Origin: Pantoea rodasii | GTDB taxonomy: Bacteria > Pseudomonadota > Gammaproteobacteria > Enterobacterales > Enterobacteriaceae | Direction: 5' to 3' | NCBI RefSeq assembly: GCF_002095465.1 | Contig: NZ_MLFP01000086.1 | Span: 496,001-560,000, forward strand | DNA: 64,000 bases | Part shown: piece after piece, positions 1-9,849 of the stretch | How positions within the stretch are numbered: the first letter of the stretch is position 1 | How the letters are laid out: each line of letters starts with the position of its first letter | Program-made: the position numbers and the translations under genes | The notes under the pieces: model-generated | Seen by the model: the letters and a program-made list of their open reading frames with translations, nothing else | What the model was told of the DNA's origin: nothing | The model's database searches: none

Positions 1-723
1 AAGGACGAAGAACGTTACATGATCAACGGTGTGTTGACGCTGTCACAGCGTTCAATCCGCAGCATCATGACGCCGCGTGGCAATATCTCGTGGGTAGACG
101 TTTCCCGACCGCTGGATGAAATCCGCATTCAGCTGCTGGACACGCCGCACAGTTTGTTCCCGGTATGTCGCGGCGAACTGGATGAGATCATCGGTGTGGT
201 GCGCGCCAAAGAGCTGTTGGTGGCACTGGAGCACGGCATGGATGTGGCGACCTTTGCGGCGAACACGCCAGCCATCGTCGTGCCGGAAACGCTGGACCCG
301 ATCAACCTGCTGGGCGTGTTACGTCGTGCTAAGGGCAGCTTTGTTATCGTCACCAACGAATTTGGTGTGGTGCAGGGCCTGATTACCCCGCTGGACGTGC
401 TGGAAGCGATTGCCGGTGAGTTCCCGGATGAAGATGAAACGCCGGATATCATTGCCGATGGCGATGGCTGGTTAGTGAAGGGTGGGACCGACCTGCACTC
501 GCTGCAGCAGCTGCTTGATCACCACGAGCTGGTCGATCGCGATGAAGATCACGCCTCGCTGGCGGGCTTACTGATTGCCCAGAAAGGTCAGCTGCCGCTG
601 CCGGGTGAAATCATCGACTTGCCGCCACTGCATTTCCAAATCATCGAAGCCACGGATTACCGGATTGATTTGGTGCGTGTGACCAAAGACAAGCCGCATG
701 ACGATGAAGAGCATGACGCCTAA
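1..723 (+). CDS. yoaE: YoaE, TerC/CBS/CorC-domain inner-membrane protein (3' part)
   Basis: The reading frame is open from base 1 and ends in TAA, so only the C-terminal ~240 residues of a ~520-residue protein are present; the TerC-type membrane domain lies outside the window. What remains is a pair of CBS repeats (signatures SIMTPRGNISWVD and FVIVTNEFGVVQGL) followed by a CorC/HlyC-type C-terminal domain starting near DGDGWLVKGGTDL. In E. coli, YoaE is an inner-membrane protein of unproven function, and the family is linked to metal-ion handling. The CBS pair probably senses a nucleotide, and the last domain is thought to regulate ion transport. It is followed by a strong terminator and faces pdeD convergently, as in E. 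coli. Identity is confident; the molecular role is not. Confidence 0.93.
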   Translation, partial: KDEERYMINGVLTLSQRSIRSIMTPRGNISWVDVSRPLDEIRIQLLDTPHSLFPVCRGELDEIIGVVRAKELLVALEHGMDVATFAANTPAIVVPETLDPINLLGVLRRAKGSFVIVTNEFGVVQGLITPLDVLEAIAGEFPDEDETPDIIADGDGWLVKGGTDLHSLQQLLDHHELVDRDEDHASLAGLLIAQKGQLPLPGEIIDLPPLHFQIIEATDYRIDLVRVTKDKPHDDEEHDA

Positions 724-744
724 GCGTTAAGCTAATCTTCACCA

Positions 745-775
745 AAAAGGCCGACATCCATGATGTCGGCCTTTT
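745..775 (+). terminator. Rho-independent terminator after yoaE
   Basis: A ten-base-pair stem, GGCCGACATC/GATGTCGGCC with loop CAT, is flanked by A-run and T-run (AAAA before, TTTT after). The symmetric flanks mean it could also work on the minus strand. Confidence 0.8.
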
Positions 776-947
776 CTTTATGCATCGAACCGTCCTGAAT
801 AGCGTTGACAGATTTTACTCACTCACTGAGAAATAGATAATGAACGAGTATGTTAAACGCTCCACGCGATTGAACTATTCCAGGGACAGCGTTATACAGA
901 CCGCAAAAATGCCACATGAAGTCGGTAAAAGGGGATGAGGAGTAAAG

Positions 948-1015
948 CGTACGCCGCATGGATGCGGCGTCCGAGGCTACAGGGATGTATTCACGCCGTC
1001 TTTAAGGAACATCCC
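948..1015. repeat. Candidate dispersed structured intergenic element
   Basis: The 354-base gap between yoaE and pdeD holds no credible gene. Within it are two adjacent hairpins: ACGCCGCAT/ATGCGGCGT (951-959 with 962-970) and GGGATGT/ACATCCC (982-988 with 1009-1015), linked by CCGAGGCTAC. The layout resembles short palindromic elements that I recall being scattered between genes in Erwiniaceae genomes, but only one copy is in this window, so the repeat status is inferred. The remaining bases 776-947 and 1016-1077 show nothing I can name. Confidence 0.35.
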
Positions 1016-1077
1016 CCTTTACCGGCTGGAACGCACCACAGGCACAGCACCCCAACATCAGACACAGCAACCCACCA

Positions 1078-2640
1078 TCAGGCCCTCAAATGCGCATGGT
1101 GCTGTTCCAGCCAGACAGGGAAGTCTTCGATCGGCATTGGACGGGCGTAGTAATAGCCCTGCAAGTGATCCACGCCGCGCTCCCGCAGATAATGGGCCTG
1201 CTCAGCGGTTTCGACACCCTCAGCCACCAATGAAATGTTCAGACGCTGTGCCAGCGAAATCACCATATCTGTCACCGTGGCGTTGATGGCATCTGTGCCG
1301 ATAGCCGCGGTGAAAATCTTGTCAATTTTCAGCACGTCCGGCTTCAGGTCTTTCAGATAGGCGAGGGAACTGTGCCCGGTGCCGAAATCATCAATCGCCA
1401 GACGCACGCCGATCTCATGCAACTGCGACACCACAGATTGATCGATCACCGGCAACGCATCGCGCTCGGTTAATTCAACCACCAGCTTCGGTATAGGGTT
1501 CGCTGGCCACCAAATACTTTGTAAGTCTTCAACAATCGCCCGATCGCGGAAATGGCTGGCAGCCACATTTATCGCAATATGGAAAGAAGAGCACTGTGGC
1601 AGGTTTGGCAATTCATCAACGACTTTTGCCAGCACGAAACGCGTCAGTGGCGCGATCAGATTTTGGCGCTCAGCTAACGGAATAAATACATCCGGCGCAA
1701 CCCAGCCCTGACGCGCGTTATGCCAGCGTAGCAACAGCTCAATGCCATCACATTCACCACTTTTGGCATTAATCAGCGGCTGGCAATACACCATAAATTC
1801 ATTTGCCGTGATGCCATAACTGATTTGCCAACTCAGGCTCATGCGGTTTGCTGTCGCCAGCCAGACAATATAGCCCATCAGTAAACTCAACAGCACGGCG
1901 AGCGGGAGCTGTGATGGAAGCGTATGCAGGGCTAACCGCGCCGGAGAAGGGCCGTACAAGGTGATGCTAAAAGGATACCGCAGCGAGGACTGATCGTAAG
2001 CGACTTCATCTTCCGAAGGCTCGGTGGGTTCAATCAGAGGATTGCCGTATTCCAGGCTCTGTCCGCCGACGTTAAAAATCGCGCGCTCTACCCACGGCAG
2101 CTGGGGTTCCAGCAAATAGTTGGTCATCAACTCCACGTTGATCACCTGCAGCAGGCCATCCCGATTATCCAGCGATTTTGGCGTCCACAGCAGCAATACC
2201 GGCGAGCCTTTCAGCAGGTAATTGTCGGTGGTTAGCATCATGCGCTGATTATTAATCGCCAGTTCAGGATAGGTCTGACTAAATGGAATATTGCGCGGAC
2301 CATAAATACTGGAACAGTAAATACTGTCATCCTGCACCAACAGGATGGTGCGGACGGTTTGCAGTGACGAGATCTTCTCGATCAGCGGATAGCGCACTTG
2401 CGCACAGGGCACGCCGACCAGCCCAAGGGTGTTATTGGCGGACACGTCGAGGGGGGAGAACATGCGATCGAAACGTTCAATCGCGCGGGTAGCGAAATTC
2501 AATGACTGCTGCTCAATACGCGATTTCTCTTCGATATAACGAAAAGTCAGCGTGAGAATGAGAACCAGCGCCGCGATCACTAACGCAATAAGCAAGCGCT
2601 TACGGCGAAATTGACCGACAAATTGCTGGGGAATGAGCAT
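1078..2640 (-). CDS. pdeD: PdeD-like CSS-motif cyclic-di-GMP phosphodiesterase (EAL)
   Basis: The 520-residue protein has a transmembrane helix at about residues 16-34, a periplasmic CSS domain with Cys79 and the C109-S-S motif, a second helix near 238-260, and a cytoplasmic EAL domain to the C-terminus. Catalytic EAL features are present: the signature glutamate in GIELLLRW, the asparagine of AINVAAS, the glutamates of VVELTERD, both aspartates of IDDFGTG, the lysine of LKIDK and the late VAEGVETAEQ. It should hydrolyse c-di-GMP to pGpG. In the CSS family, periplasmic disulfide state (DsbA/DsbB) controls activity and turnover; dsbB is in this window at 17.3 kb. E. coli PdeD is 532 residues and also sits between yoaE and sdaA. 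The start has AGGTGG six bases upstream. Confidence 0.9.
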   Translation of the reverse strand: MLIPQQFVGQFRRKRLLIALVIAALVLILTLTFRYIEEKSRIEQQSLNFATRAIERFDRMFSPLDVSANNTLGLVGVPCAQVRYPLIEKISSLQTVRTILLVQDDSIYCSSIYGPRNIPFSQTYPELAINNQRMMLTTDNYLLKGSPVLLLWTPKSLDNRDGLLQVINVELMTNYLLEPQLPWVERAIFNVGGQSLEYGNPLIEPTEPSEDEVAYDQSSLRYPFSITLYGPSPARLALHTLPSQLPLAVLLSLLMGYIVWLATANRMSLSWQISYGITANEFMVYCQPLINAKSGECDGIELLLRWHNARQGWVAPDVFIPLAERQNLIAPLTRFVLAKVVDELPNLPQCSSFHIAINVAASHFRDRAIVEDLQSIWWPANPIPKLVVELTERDALPVIDQSVVSQLHEIGVRLAIDDFGTGHSSLAYLKDLKPDVLKIDKIFTAAIGTDAINATVTDMVISLAQRLNISLVAEGVETAEQAHYLRERGVDHLQGYYYARPMPIEDFPVWLEQHHAHLRA

Positions 2641-2742
2641 CAGTAACCACCTTGCAAAACAAAGATTGAAGCCAAATTAACGTGTAGGTTATCGGCATTG
2701 AGGCGGCCAGGTTTAGCGTGCGGCTAATAAAAAAACGGCACT

Positions 2743-2772
2743 AAAAAACAGCGCGGCCACTAAGGGCCGCGC
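2743..2772 (-). terminator. Terminator after sdaA
   Basis: Read on the minus strand, the stem GCGCGGCC/GGCCGCGC is followed by TGTTTTTT. It lies about 85 bases past the sdaA stop. Confidence 0.7.
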
Positions 2773-2858
2773 GCAAATTAATGTATCTGGTTTACTCACG
2801 AGGAGGTAGTGAGAGATGCAGAAAAAAGTTTAACTGATTATTTTTTCAACGCATCGGA

Positions 2859-4223
2859 TCAGTCGCATTGAACTTTGATCGCCAGACCGCCGCGTGAAGT
2901 TTCGCGGTATTTGGCGTTCATATCTTTACCGGTTTCGTACATGGTTTCGATCACCTTATCCAACGAGACGCGTGGTTCGCTGGTGCGGCGCAACGCCATG
3001 CGCGCCGCATTAATGGCTTTCACCGAGGCAATGGCATTACGTTCAATACACGGCACTTGCACCTGGCCCGCGACCGGATCGCAGGTCAGTCCCAGGTTGT
3101 GTTCCATACCAATTTCAGCAGCGACGCAAACCTGCTCAGGGCTGCCACCGAGTAATTCGGCCAGACCCGCCGCGGCCATTGAACAGGCTACGCCAACTTC
3201 GCCCTGGCATCCCACTTCAGCGCCGGAAATCGAAGCATTCATTTTATACAGAATGCCGATAGCGCCTGAAGCGAGGAAATAACGAATGAAAATGTCCGGC
3301 GTAACGGTCTCAATAAAGTGATCGTAGTAGGCCAGCACGGCCGGCACGATACCGCAGGCACCGTTGGTCGGTGCAGTGACCACACGTCCGCCAGCCGCAT
3401 TCTCTTCATTGACCGCCAGGGCAAACATGTTGATCCAATCAATGACGTTCATTGGATCGTTGGAGTGCTTGGAAGAAGAAACCAGCAAACGACGCAACGA
3501 GGCAGCGCGACGGGGCACCCGCAGTGGACCAGGCAATACGCCTTCGGTATTTAAACCGCGATCGATACAAGCCTGCATGGTTTGCCACACGTTGCCGAAG
3601 TAGGCATAAATGTCTTCCCGGCTGTGCAGCGCCAGCTCATTCTTCATCACTAAACCGGAAAGCGACAACCCGCTTTCATGGCAGTGGCTCAACAACTCTT
3701 TGGCAGAGTTGAACGCATACGGCACCGAGACTTCATCCAAAACGGATTGGCCGAAATGCTCTTCATCAACGATAAAACCACCGCCGATGGAGTAGTAGGT
3801 CTTGGTGAGGATCAACAGATCGCCGGCAAAGGCGAAAACCGTCATGCCGTTTTCATGCAACGACAGGTTTTCGCTGCGGAACACCATGCCGCCTTCGCGT
3901 GGGAAATCCACTTCACGCGCACCGTTGGCCAGCAACAGGCGTTCACGCTGTTCGACGTCTTTAATAAAGGCGGGGATGCTATCGATATCCACGGTGGCGG
4001 GCTCAAAACCGGCCAGCCCCATGATGATGGCGATATCGGTATGGTGTCCTTTACCCGTGAGCGACAGTGAGCCGTAAACGTCGACGGCTACGCGCGTCAC
4101 GTCTTGCAGCTTGCCCTGTTCGGCCAGCAGATCAACAAACTGCTTGCCCGCTTTCATCGGACCGACGGTATGTGAACTGGATGGGCCTATGCCCACTTTG
4201 AACATGTCAAAAACACTAATCAC
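2859..4223 (-). CDS. sdaA: L-serine dehydratase 1
   Basis: SdaA deaminates L-serine to pyruvate and ammonia in the cytosol using a labile [4Fe-4S] cluster. The N-terminal regulatory/beta domain starts [17 protein letters not shown] and the C-terminal alpha domain contains the cluster cysteines in TNGACGIVP and in [13 protein letters not shown] chose the GTG at 4223 (reads M-I-S-V-F-D-M-F): it gives 454 residues, the E. coli length, and places GAGGAG eight bases upstream. A GTG nine bases earlier (4232) is in frame but would bury the Shine-Dalgarno. A terminator follows at 2743-2772. The gene is intact. Confidence 0.95.
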   Translation of the reverse strand: MISVFDMFKVGIGPSSSHTVGPMKAGKQFVDLLAEQGKLQDVTRVAVDVYGSLSLTGKGHHTDIAIIMGLAGFEPATVDIDSIPAFIKDVEQRERLLLANGAREVDFPREGGMVFRSENLSLHENGMTVFAFAGDLLILTKTYYSIGGGFIVDEEHFGQSVLDEVSVPYAFNSAKELLSHCHESGLSLSGLVMKNELALHSREDIYAYFGNVWQTMQACIDRGLNTEGVLPGPLRVPRRAASLRRLLVSSSKHSNDPMNVIDWINMFALAVNEENAAGGRVVTAPTNGACGIVPAVLAYYDHFIETVTPDIFIRYFLASGAIGILYKMNASISGAEVGCQGEVGVACSMAAAGLAELLGGSPEQVCVAAEIGMEHNLGLTCDPVAGQVQVPCIERNAIASVKAINAARMALRRTSEPRVSLDKVIETMYETGKDMNAKYRETSRGGLAIKVQCD

Positions 4224-4414
4224 GGGTGACACTCCTCACAAATCTTATTCTGTACGGCTGAAGCCGTTTATGCGGCTAATAGTAATCGTCTGCGGGATGG
4301 AGCGAGCAGCTTTTCGCATGAAATAAACTAATTATAATCGACAGAAATAGTTATCCCATTCTGCTGTTGTGAAGTGGATCGAGTTTATGGCGGAAGTGAC
4401 GCACTGTGCGCAAC

Positions 4415-4984
4415 TCAGGGAAGGGCGATTTGCTGACTCAAGGCACGAATGATACCTGCGGTCATGCCCCAGATAAAATAATCCTCATACCACGATAACC
4501 ACACCTGATGCTGGCGATGGCCACGACGTAAGGTGAGCCCACTGTAGCGGCTGAGGCGCAGTGCTTCCGCCAACGGCATGGCGAAGGTGCTTTCCACTTC
4601 ATCCGGATTAATATTGAGCGGCAGGCCAGCAGGAATGATACCTACCACCGGCGTGACGGCAAAGCCGGTGCTGCTGGTGACCGGCGGTAAAACGCCCACC
4701 ACCGTTACCCAATCTGGCTGAATGCCGACTTCTTCTTCAGCCTCGCGCAATGCGGTGTGAATCAATGAAGCATCCGTGGCATCCTGCATGCCGCCGGGGA
4801 AGGCGACCTGGCCTGCGTGCTTGCGCAAATGCGATGAGCGACGCGTCAACAGCAAGCCGGGTTCCGCACCATCAATCACCGGCACCAGCACCGCCGCACG
4901 GCGTCCACTGATTGCGCTTTTTGCTGCGCTGAGCGGGGGTTGCATGACAAAGCGGTTAAGGAACTGTTCCAGCGTCAGGCTCAT
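4415..4984 (-). CDS. nudL: NUDIX hydrolase NudL, putative CoA pyrophosphatase
   Basis: The 189-residue protein carries a Nudix box from about residue 66: [13 protein letters not shown] followed by REAEEEVGI, with aspartate in place of the first glutamate, as in E. coli NudL. The upstream [21 protein letters not shown] matches the UPF0035/CoA-pyrophosphatase signature, so the expected reaction is cleavage of CoA or acyl-CoA to 3',5'-ADP and acyl-phosphopantetheine. Its ATG abuts the pabB stop (TAAATG), showing a translationally coupled operon. Activity has been assigned by family only. Confidence 0.9.
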   Translation of the reverse strand: MSLTLEQFLNRFVMQPPLSAAKSAISGRRAAVLVPVIDGAEPGLLLTRRSSHLRKHAGQVAFPGGMQDATDASLIHTALREAEEEVGIQPDWVTVVGVLPPVTSSTGFAVTPVVGIIPAGLPLNINPDEVESTFAMPLAEALRLSRYSGLTLRRGHRQHQVWLSWYEDYFIWGMTAGIIRALSQQIALP

Positions 4985-6343
4985 TTAACCCTCGTTACTC
5001 AGACTGGGCAAAATGCGATTGACCTTATGAAAGGTCTCCTGATACTCCAGTTCCAGATCGCTATCTGCCACCACGCCACCGCCCGCAGCACAATAAAGAT
5101 GCTGATTTTCAGCGATTAACGTCCGAATGGTGATGCTGGTATCCATGCGGCCACACAGGCTGATATACCCGATGCTGCCGCACCAGGCGTTGCGACGTTG
5201 CGGTTCCAGCTCTTCAATAATTTCCATGGCACGAATTTTCGGTGCGCCGGTGATGGAGCCGCCAGGGAAACAGGCGCGCAGCAGATCGGTCGCAGTCAGG
5301 TGCTGCGGCAAACGTGCACGCACGGTACTGACCAAATGATGCACCGCCGGGAAAGGCTCTACTACAAAGAGTTCTGGCACGCTAACACTGCCGGGTTCGG
5401 CTACCCGACCAATGTCATTACGCAGCAGATCGACAATCATCAAATTCTCGGCGCGATCTTTTTCTGCATTAGCGAGTTTCTCGGCCTGTAAACCATCGGC
5501 GATGGGATCGGCTAAACGCGGCAGGGTGCCTTTAATCGGCCGGGTTTCAATCTCTTGTTGCTGCAACGAAAGAAAACGTTCCGGTGACAGGCTCAGCACC
5601 ACACTTTTAGGCAAGCGAATGAACGCACTGAATGGCGCGCGGTTGTCGCGATTCAGACGCAGGAAAGCCTGCCATTCATCCCCGCGATAGCTCGCCTGGA
5701 ACCGCTGTGCCAAATTCACCTGGTAGCAGTCACCGGCCTGAATGTAGTGCTGAACACGGTCGAAACGCTCGGCATACTGTTCAAAACTGAGGTTTGACTG
5801 CCAGTCGCTGGTGAGCGCAAAGGCGTTGGGACGTGGAATAGCTTGCGCCTGTAGCCATTGCCAACGCTGTTCGGCATCGGTTAACGAGATAAGCGTCAGC
5901 TGTTGTAGATGATGATCGGCGATCAATGCCCAATCATAGATACCGACCGCCATGTCGGGCGTAGTGAGATCCTGCTGCGCGCGCTGCGGTAAGCTTTCAA
6001 AGCGGCGTCCAAGATCGTAACCAAACAAGCCCAGCGCACCGCCCTGGAAAGGCAAGCCGGCATTAAATGCGGGAGCCACGCCAAGGGATTCACACTGTTG
6101 CTGAACCAGGCGCAGTGGGTCTTCAGCTGACAGCATCACCTTGCCGTCACACTCAATCTCGGTCATTTCACCGCGCGTGGTGAGCGTGGCATGCGGATCG
6201 GCCGTCAAAATGTCAAAGCGATTGTCAGCGTGGTCGGCGTGGCCAGAGGTAAGCAGCATCGCCCAGGGACGATGGGCAAGTGCAGAAAAGCGCTGCAATA
6301 GCGTATCCGGCGTATACTTCAGGTTCAGGGTTTTTACGATCAT
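4985..6343 (-). CDS. pabB: Aminodeoxychorismate synthase component I
   Basis: PabB adds ammonia, delivered by the glutaminase PabA, to chorismate to make 4-amino-4-deoxychorismate, the p-aminobenzoate precursor for folate. The 452-residue protein (E. coli 453) has the chorismate-binding fold: catalytic lysine in ETRPIKGTLPR, KDRAENLMIVDLLRNDIGRV, CFPGGSITGAPKIRAMEII and the closing CAAGGGVVADSDLELEYQET. The N-terminal half retains FQGGALGLFGYDLGRRFE. It is the first gene of pabB-nudL. It is intact and its start reads M-I-V-K-T-L. Confidence 0.96.
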   Translation of the reverse strand: MIVKTLNLKYTPDTLLQRFSALAHRPWAMLLTSGHADHADNRFDILTADPHATLTTRGEMTEIECDGKVMLSAEDPLRLVQQQCESLGVAPAFNAGLPFQGGALGLFGYDLGRRFESLPQRAQQDLTTPDMAVGIYDWALIADHHLQQLTLISLTDAEQRWQWLQAQAIPRPNAFALTSDWQSNLSFEQYAERFDRVQHYIQAGDCYQVNLAQRFQASYRGDEWQAFLRLNRDNRAPFSAFIRLPKSVVLSLSPERFLSLQQQEIETRPIKGTLPRLADPIADGLQAEKLANAEKDRAENLMIVDLLRNDIGRVAEPGSVSVPELFVVEPFPAVHHLVSTVRARLPQHLTATDLLRACFPGGSITGAPKIRAMEIIEELEPQRRNAWCGSIGYISLCGRMDTSITIRTLIAENQHLYCAAGGGVVADSDLELEYQETFHKVNRILPSLSNEG

Positions 6344-6453
6344 CGGGCTAATTAATCCAGCAAGCAGGCAACTAGCCTGGCATATTTTTTTGGTGCTGGC
6401 ACCTGTTTGTTCCGCGTGGAATAATGCGTCCCCTTTTGCACCAGGAGCAAATG

Positions 6454-6648
6454 ATGTTTACAGGTCTTCCAGCGTTATCTCATGAACAGCAACAGCAAGC
6501 TGTGGAACGTATTCAGGAATTGATGGCGGGTGGCATGGCAAGTGGTCAGGCGATTGCGCAGGTGGCACAAGAGATCCGCCAGAACTACAAGGGTGAAGCA
6601 ATTCGGGCGATGTTCGAAGACGACGAAGAAGACGAAGAAGACGAATAA
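6454..6648 (+). CDS. yoaH: YoaH small acidic protein (UPF0181)
   Basis: A 64-residue protein starting [20 protein letters not shown], closely matching E. coli YoaH (59 residues), divergent from pabB as in E. coli. The body is predicted helical and the tail is almost pure Asp/Glu (from residue ~55, [10 protein letters not shown]). Two consecutive ATGs exist; the second (6454) matches the family start and has AGGAG six bases upstream. The function is unknown in any species. Confidence 0.9.
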   Translation: MFTGLPALSHEQQQQAVERIQELMAGGMASGQAIAQVAQEIRQNYKGEAIRAMFEDDEEDEEDE

Positions 6649-6660
6649 CGCCCGACCGGA

Positions 6661-7005
6661 TTACAGCGCTGCGATGATTTTGATTTCCACTTTATATTTT
6701 GGATTCATTAAACCGGCTTGCACCGTGCAGCGCACCGGCGCGTTGTCAGGAGATACCCACGCATCCCATGCGCGGTTCATCGCCGGGAAATCGGCTTTTT
6801 CGACCAGGAAAATCGTGGCATCAAGGATTTTGCTTTTGTCTGATCCTACTCGGGTCAGAATTGCATCAATTACCGCCAGCGCGTTTGCAGTTTGCGCTTC
6901 GGCATCTTCATCCAGGTTTTCTGGCACGCTGGTGTAATACACGGTCTGGTTATGCACAACGGCTTCTGACATGCGGGGTGCTGGATCAATACGTGTAATG
7001 GTCAT
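6661..7005 (-). CDS. yoaB: RidA-family protein YoaB
   Basis: A 114-residue YjgF/YER057c/UK114 protein, the same length as E. coli YoaB. It ends VRCTVQAGLMNPKYKVEIKI, with the conserved arginine and cysteine of the family's inter-subunit pocket (PVRCTVQA). RidA relatives hydrolyse reactive enamines/imines; YoaB itself has no proven substrate. The start at 7005 (MTITRIDPAPRMSE) has AGGAG seven bases upstream; a longer in-frame ATG at 7062 lacks support. It is divergent from yoaA across a 123-base promoter region. Confidence 0.92.
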   Translation of the reverse strand: MTITRIDPAPRMSEAVVHNQTVYYTSVPENLDEDAEAQTANALAVIDAILTRVGSDKSKILDATIFLVEKADFPAMNRAWDAWVSPDNAPVRCTVQAGLMNPKYKVEIKIIAAL

Positions 7006-7128
7006 AGTGTTCTCCTTTATTTTCGCTGCGCTAGCCTGCCATAACCCATGGGCGGCTGTCATCTGTTGTGGTCGCCTCAGGGGAATCCTGACATAATTAC
7101 AGTGTTTTTGAGCAATCGGTGAGGATGT

Positions 7129-9039
7129 GTGGCAGACGATTTTGCAACTGATGGCGCGTTAGCGCAGGCCATTCCAGGTTTTAAACCGCGTGCCGCGCAG
7201 CGTGAAATGGCGCAAGCGGTCATGGAAGCGGTAACGAAGGGCGGTGAGCTGGTGGTCGAAGCGGGCACCGGGACCGGTAAAACCTATGCCTATCTGGCAC
7301 CTGCATTGCGTGCGAAAAAAAAGGTCATTATCTCGACCGGTTCTAAAGCCTTACAGGATCAACTGTATAATCGCGATCTGCCCACCATCGCCCGTGCCTT
7401 GAAGTTCAGCGGTAAAACGGCCTTGCTAAAGGGGCGTTCCAACTATTTATGCCTCGAACGTCTGGAGCAGCAGAATCAAACCGGTGGTGATCTGACGGTG
7501 CAGGCTCTTGGGGATTTGATTAACGTGCGCAGCTGGTCAAATCAAACCTCGGATGGCGACGTCAGCAGCTGTTACGGCGTGGCCGAAGACAGCCCCATCT
7601 GGCCGTTTGTCACCAGCACCAACGATAACTGCCTTGGCAGTGACTGCCCGCTGTACAAAGATTGCTTTGTGGTCAAAGCGCGCAAGAAAGCCATGGACGC
7701 CGATGTGGTGGTGGTAAACCATCATCTGTTCCTCGCCGACCTGGTGGTTAAAGAGGGCGGCTTTGGCGAGTTAATCCCAGAAGCCGATGTGATGATCTTC
7801 GATGAAGCGCATCAGTTACCCGATATCGCCAGCCAATATTTCGGTCAGCAACTCTCCAGCCGCCAGCTGCAGGATCTCGCCAAAGACATCATTATTGCCT
7901 ATCGCACTGAGGTCCGTGACGTCCAGCAGCTGCAGAAATCGGCAGATCGACTGGCGCAATGTGCTCAGGATTTCCGCTTAACGCTCGGTGAGCCGGGTTT
8001 TCGCGGTAACCTGCGCGATCTGCTGAGCGACAACAACATCATGCGTATGTTGACTCTGCTGGATGATGCGCTGGAACTTTGCTACGACGTTATCAAATTG
8101 TCGCTGGGGCGCTCGGCGCTGTTGGATGCGGCGTTTGAACGTGCCGCGCTGTATCGCACTCGCCTTAAACGTCTGCGCGCCATTGATGAACCTGGTTTTA
8201 GCTACTGGTATGAATGCACCAGCCGCCACTTCACGCTGGCGCTAACGCCGCTGTCGGTGGCCGAGCGTTTCCGTGAAGTGATGGACAACCGTAAAGCAGC
8301 ATGGGTATTCACTTCGGCCACGCTGGCGGTAAATGAGCAGATGAGCCATTTCTCCAGCCGATTGGGCGTCGATAAAGCCACCACCATGATTCTCGACAGC
8401 CCGTTCGATTACACGCAACAGGCGCTGCTGTGTGTGCCGCGCAACATGCCGGAGCCGAATCAACCCGGCGGAGCCCGTCAGCTGGCGCGCATGATGAAAC
8501 CGCTGATCGATGCCAATAAAGGACGCTGCTTCTTCCTGTGTACTTCACACAAGATGATGCGCGAACTGGCCGCCGAATTCCGCGCCTCAATGACTTTGCC
8601 GGTGCTGTTACAGGGTGAAACCAGTAAAGGTCAACTGCTCAAACAGTTTCTCGATGCCGGGAATGCGTTGCTGGTGGCGACCAGTAGCTTCTGGGAAGGC
8701 GTTGATGTGCGCGGGGATGCGCTGTCACTGGTGATTATCGATAAGCTGCCGTTTACCTCGCCAGGAGATCCGTTGCTGAAAGCGCGGATGGAAGATTGTC
8801 GTTTACGCGGCGGCGATCCCTTTAATGATGTGCAATTGCCGGATGCCGTCATCACCCTGAAACAGGGCGTTGGTCGCTTGATTCGTGATACGGACGATCG
8901 TGGCGTGCTGGTGATCTGCGATCAGCGTCTGGTTTCTCGTCCCTATGGCGGGCTGTTCCTCAACAGTTTGCCGCCAACGCCGCGCACCCGCGACCTGCAA
9001 CGCGCCATTGCATTTGTGCGTCAGCCTGAGAATCAGTAA
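7129..9039 (+). CDS. yoaA: YoaA, XPD/Rad3-like iron-sulfur DNA helicase
   Basis: The 636-residue protein is a DinG/XPD-type superfamily 2 helicase. Walker A is VVEAGTGTGKTYAYLAPA, four candidate [4Fe-4S] cysteines lie in NYLCLE and NDNCLGSDCPLYKDC, the DEAH box is MIFDEAHQLPD, and late motifs include FWEGVDVRGD and LKQGVGRLIRD. In E. coli, YoaA binds the Pol III chi subunit (HolC) and helps remove blocking lesions or chain terminators at forks. The start is GTG with GAGGAT a few bases upstream. It lies 52 bases before tsaB and is probably cotranscribed with it. Intact. Confidence 0.95.
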   Translation: MADDFATDGALAQAIPGFKPRAAQREMAQAVMEAVTKGGELVVEAGTGTGKTYAYLAPALRAKKKVIISTGSKALQDQLYNRDLPTIARALKFSGKTALLKGRSNYLCLERLEQQNQTGGDLTVQALGDLINVRSWSNQTSDGDVSSCYGVAEDSPIWPFVTSTNDNCLGSDCPLYKDCFVVKARKKAMDADVVVVNHHLFLADLVVKEGGFGELIPEADVMIFDEAHQLPDIASQYFGQQLSSRQLQDLAKDIIIAYRTEVRDVQQLQKSADRLAQCAQDFRLTLGEPGFRGNLRDLLSDNNIMRMLTLLDDALELCYDVIKLSLGRSALLDAAFERAALYRTRLKRLRAIDEPGFSYWYECTSRHFTLALTPLSVAERFREVMDNRKAAWVFTSATLAVNEQMSHFSSRLGVDKATTMILDSPFDYTQQALLCVPRNMPEPNQPGGARQLARMMKPLIDANKGRCFFLCTSHKMMRELAAEFRASMTLPVLLQGETSKGQLLKQFLDAGNALLVATSSFWEGVDVRGDALSLVIIDKLPFTSPGDPLLKARMEDCRLRGGDPFNDVQLPDAVITLKQGVGRLIRDTDDRGVLVICDQRLVSRPYGGLFLNSLPPTPRTRDLQRAIAFVRQPENQ

Positions 9040-9091
9040 TTTCTGCCAGGCTGTGTTAAGATGCGCGCCATTTTGACTCTCAGAGGTTGTT

Positions 9092-9790
9092 ATGTCCGCC
9101 CGAATTTTAGCTCTGGACACGGCGACAGAAGCCTGTTCTGCCGCGCTGCTCAATCAGCAGCAGATCGATGCCCGCTTTGAAATCGCCCCGCGCGATCACA
9201 CCCAACGCATCTTGCCACTGGTTCAAGATCTGTTGCAGGCGCAACAGCTGGAACTGACCGCGCTCGATGTGCTGGCATTTGGCCGTGGGCCGGGTAGTTT
9301 CACCGGCGTGCGTATTGGCATTGGTATTGCGCAAGGGCTGGCGCTGGGCGCTAATCTACCGATGATTGGCGTGTCTTCACTCACCACTATGGCGCAAGGC
9401 GCATGGCGTTTAACCGGAGCCGAGCGGGTGCTGGCGGCAATCGATGCGCGCATGGGTGAAATTTACTGGGCTGAATATCAGCGTGATGCCAACGGTGAAT
9501 GGCACGGTGCAGAAACAGAAGCCGTGCTCAAACCAGAAGCCGCCCAGGCACGCATCGCTGAGTTGAACGGCGAATGGGCAACCGTGGGCACCGGCTGGCA
9601 GGCTTATCCGCAGCTGCTCACTTCATCTGGTGCAACCTTAGTCAGTACTGAAGTCACGCTGCCCGCTGCAGAAGATATGCTGCCGCTGGCGTTGAGTGCC
9701 TGGCAGCGCGATGAGTCGGTGGCGGTGGAAAATGCCGAGCCGGTTTACCTGCGTAATGAAGTGGCATGGAAAAAGTTGCCAGGCCGATAA
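9092..9790 (+). CDS. tsaB: tRNA threonylcarbamoyladenosine biosynthesis protein TsaB
   Basis: TsaB pairs with TsaD and TsaE to transfer threonylcarbamoyl to A37 of ANN-decoding tRNAs; it is essential in E. coli. The 232-residue protein (E. coli 231) has the ASKHA phosphate-1 motif [16 protein letters not shown] and the helix [18 protein letters not shown] that makes the TsaB-TsaD interface. An RBS (AGAGG) precedes the ATG. Upstream yoaA and downstream yeaY match the E. coli order. Confidence 0.96.
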   Translation: MSARILALDTATEACSAALLNQQQIDARFEIAPRDHTQRILPLVQDLLQAQQLELTALDVLAFGRGPGSFTGVRIGIGIAQGLALGANLPMIGVSSLTTMAQGAWRLTGAERVLAAIDARMGEIYWAEYQRDANGEWHGAETEAVLKPEAAQARIAELNGEWATVGTGWQAYPQLLTSSGATLVSTEVTLPAAEDMLPLALSAWQRDESVAVENAEPVYLRNEVAWKKLPGR

Positions 9791-9849
9791 GCGTCACGCA
9801 ACTATTCCGTAAGCGCCCAGTCTAACTGAGAAATAACAGGAGAAGTGCT

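Noticed and set aside
935-1150. 71-codon frame between yoaE and pdeD
   Set aside because: Covers the palindromic element and the 3' end of pdeD; no RBS or family resemblance.
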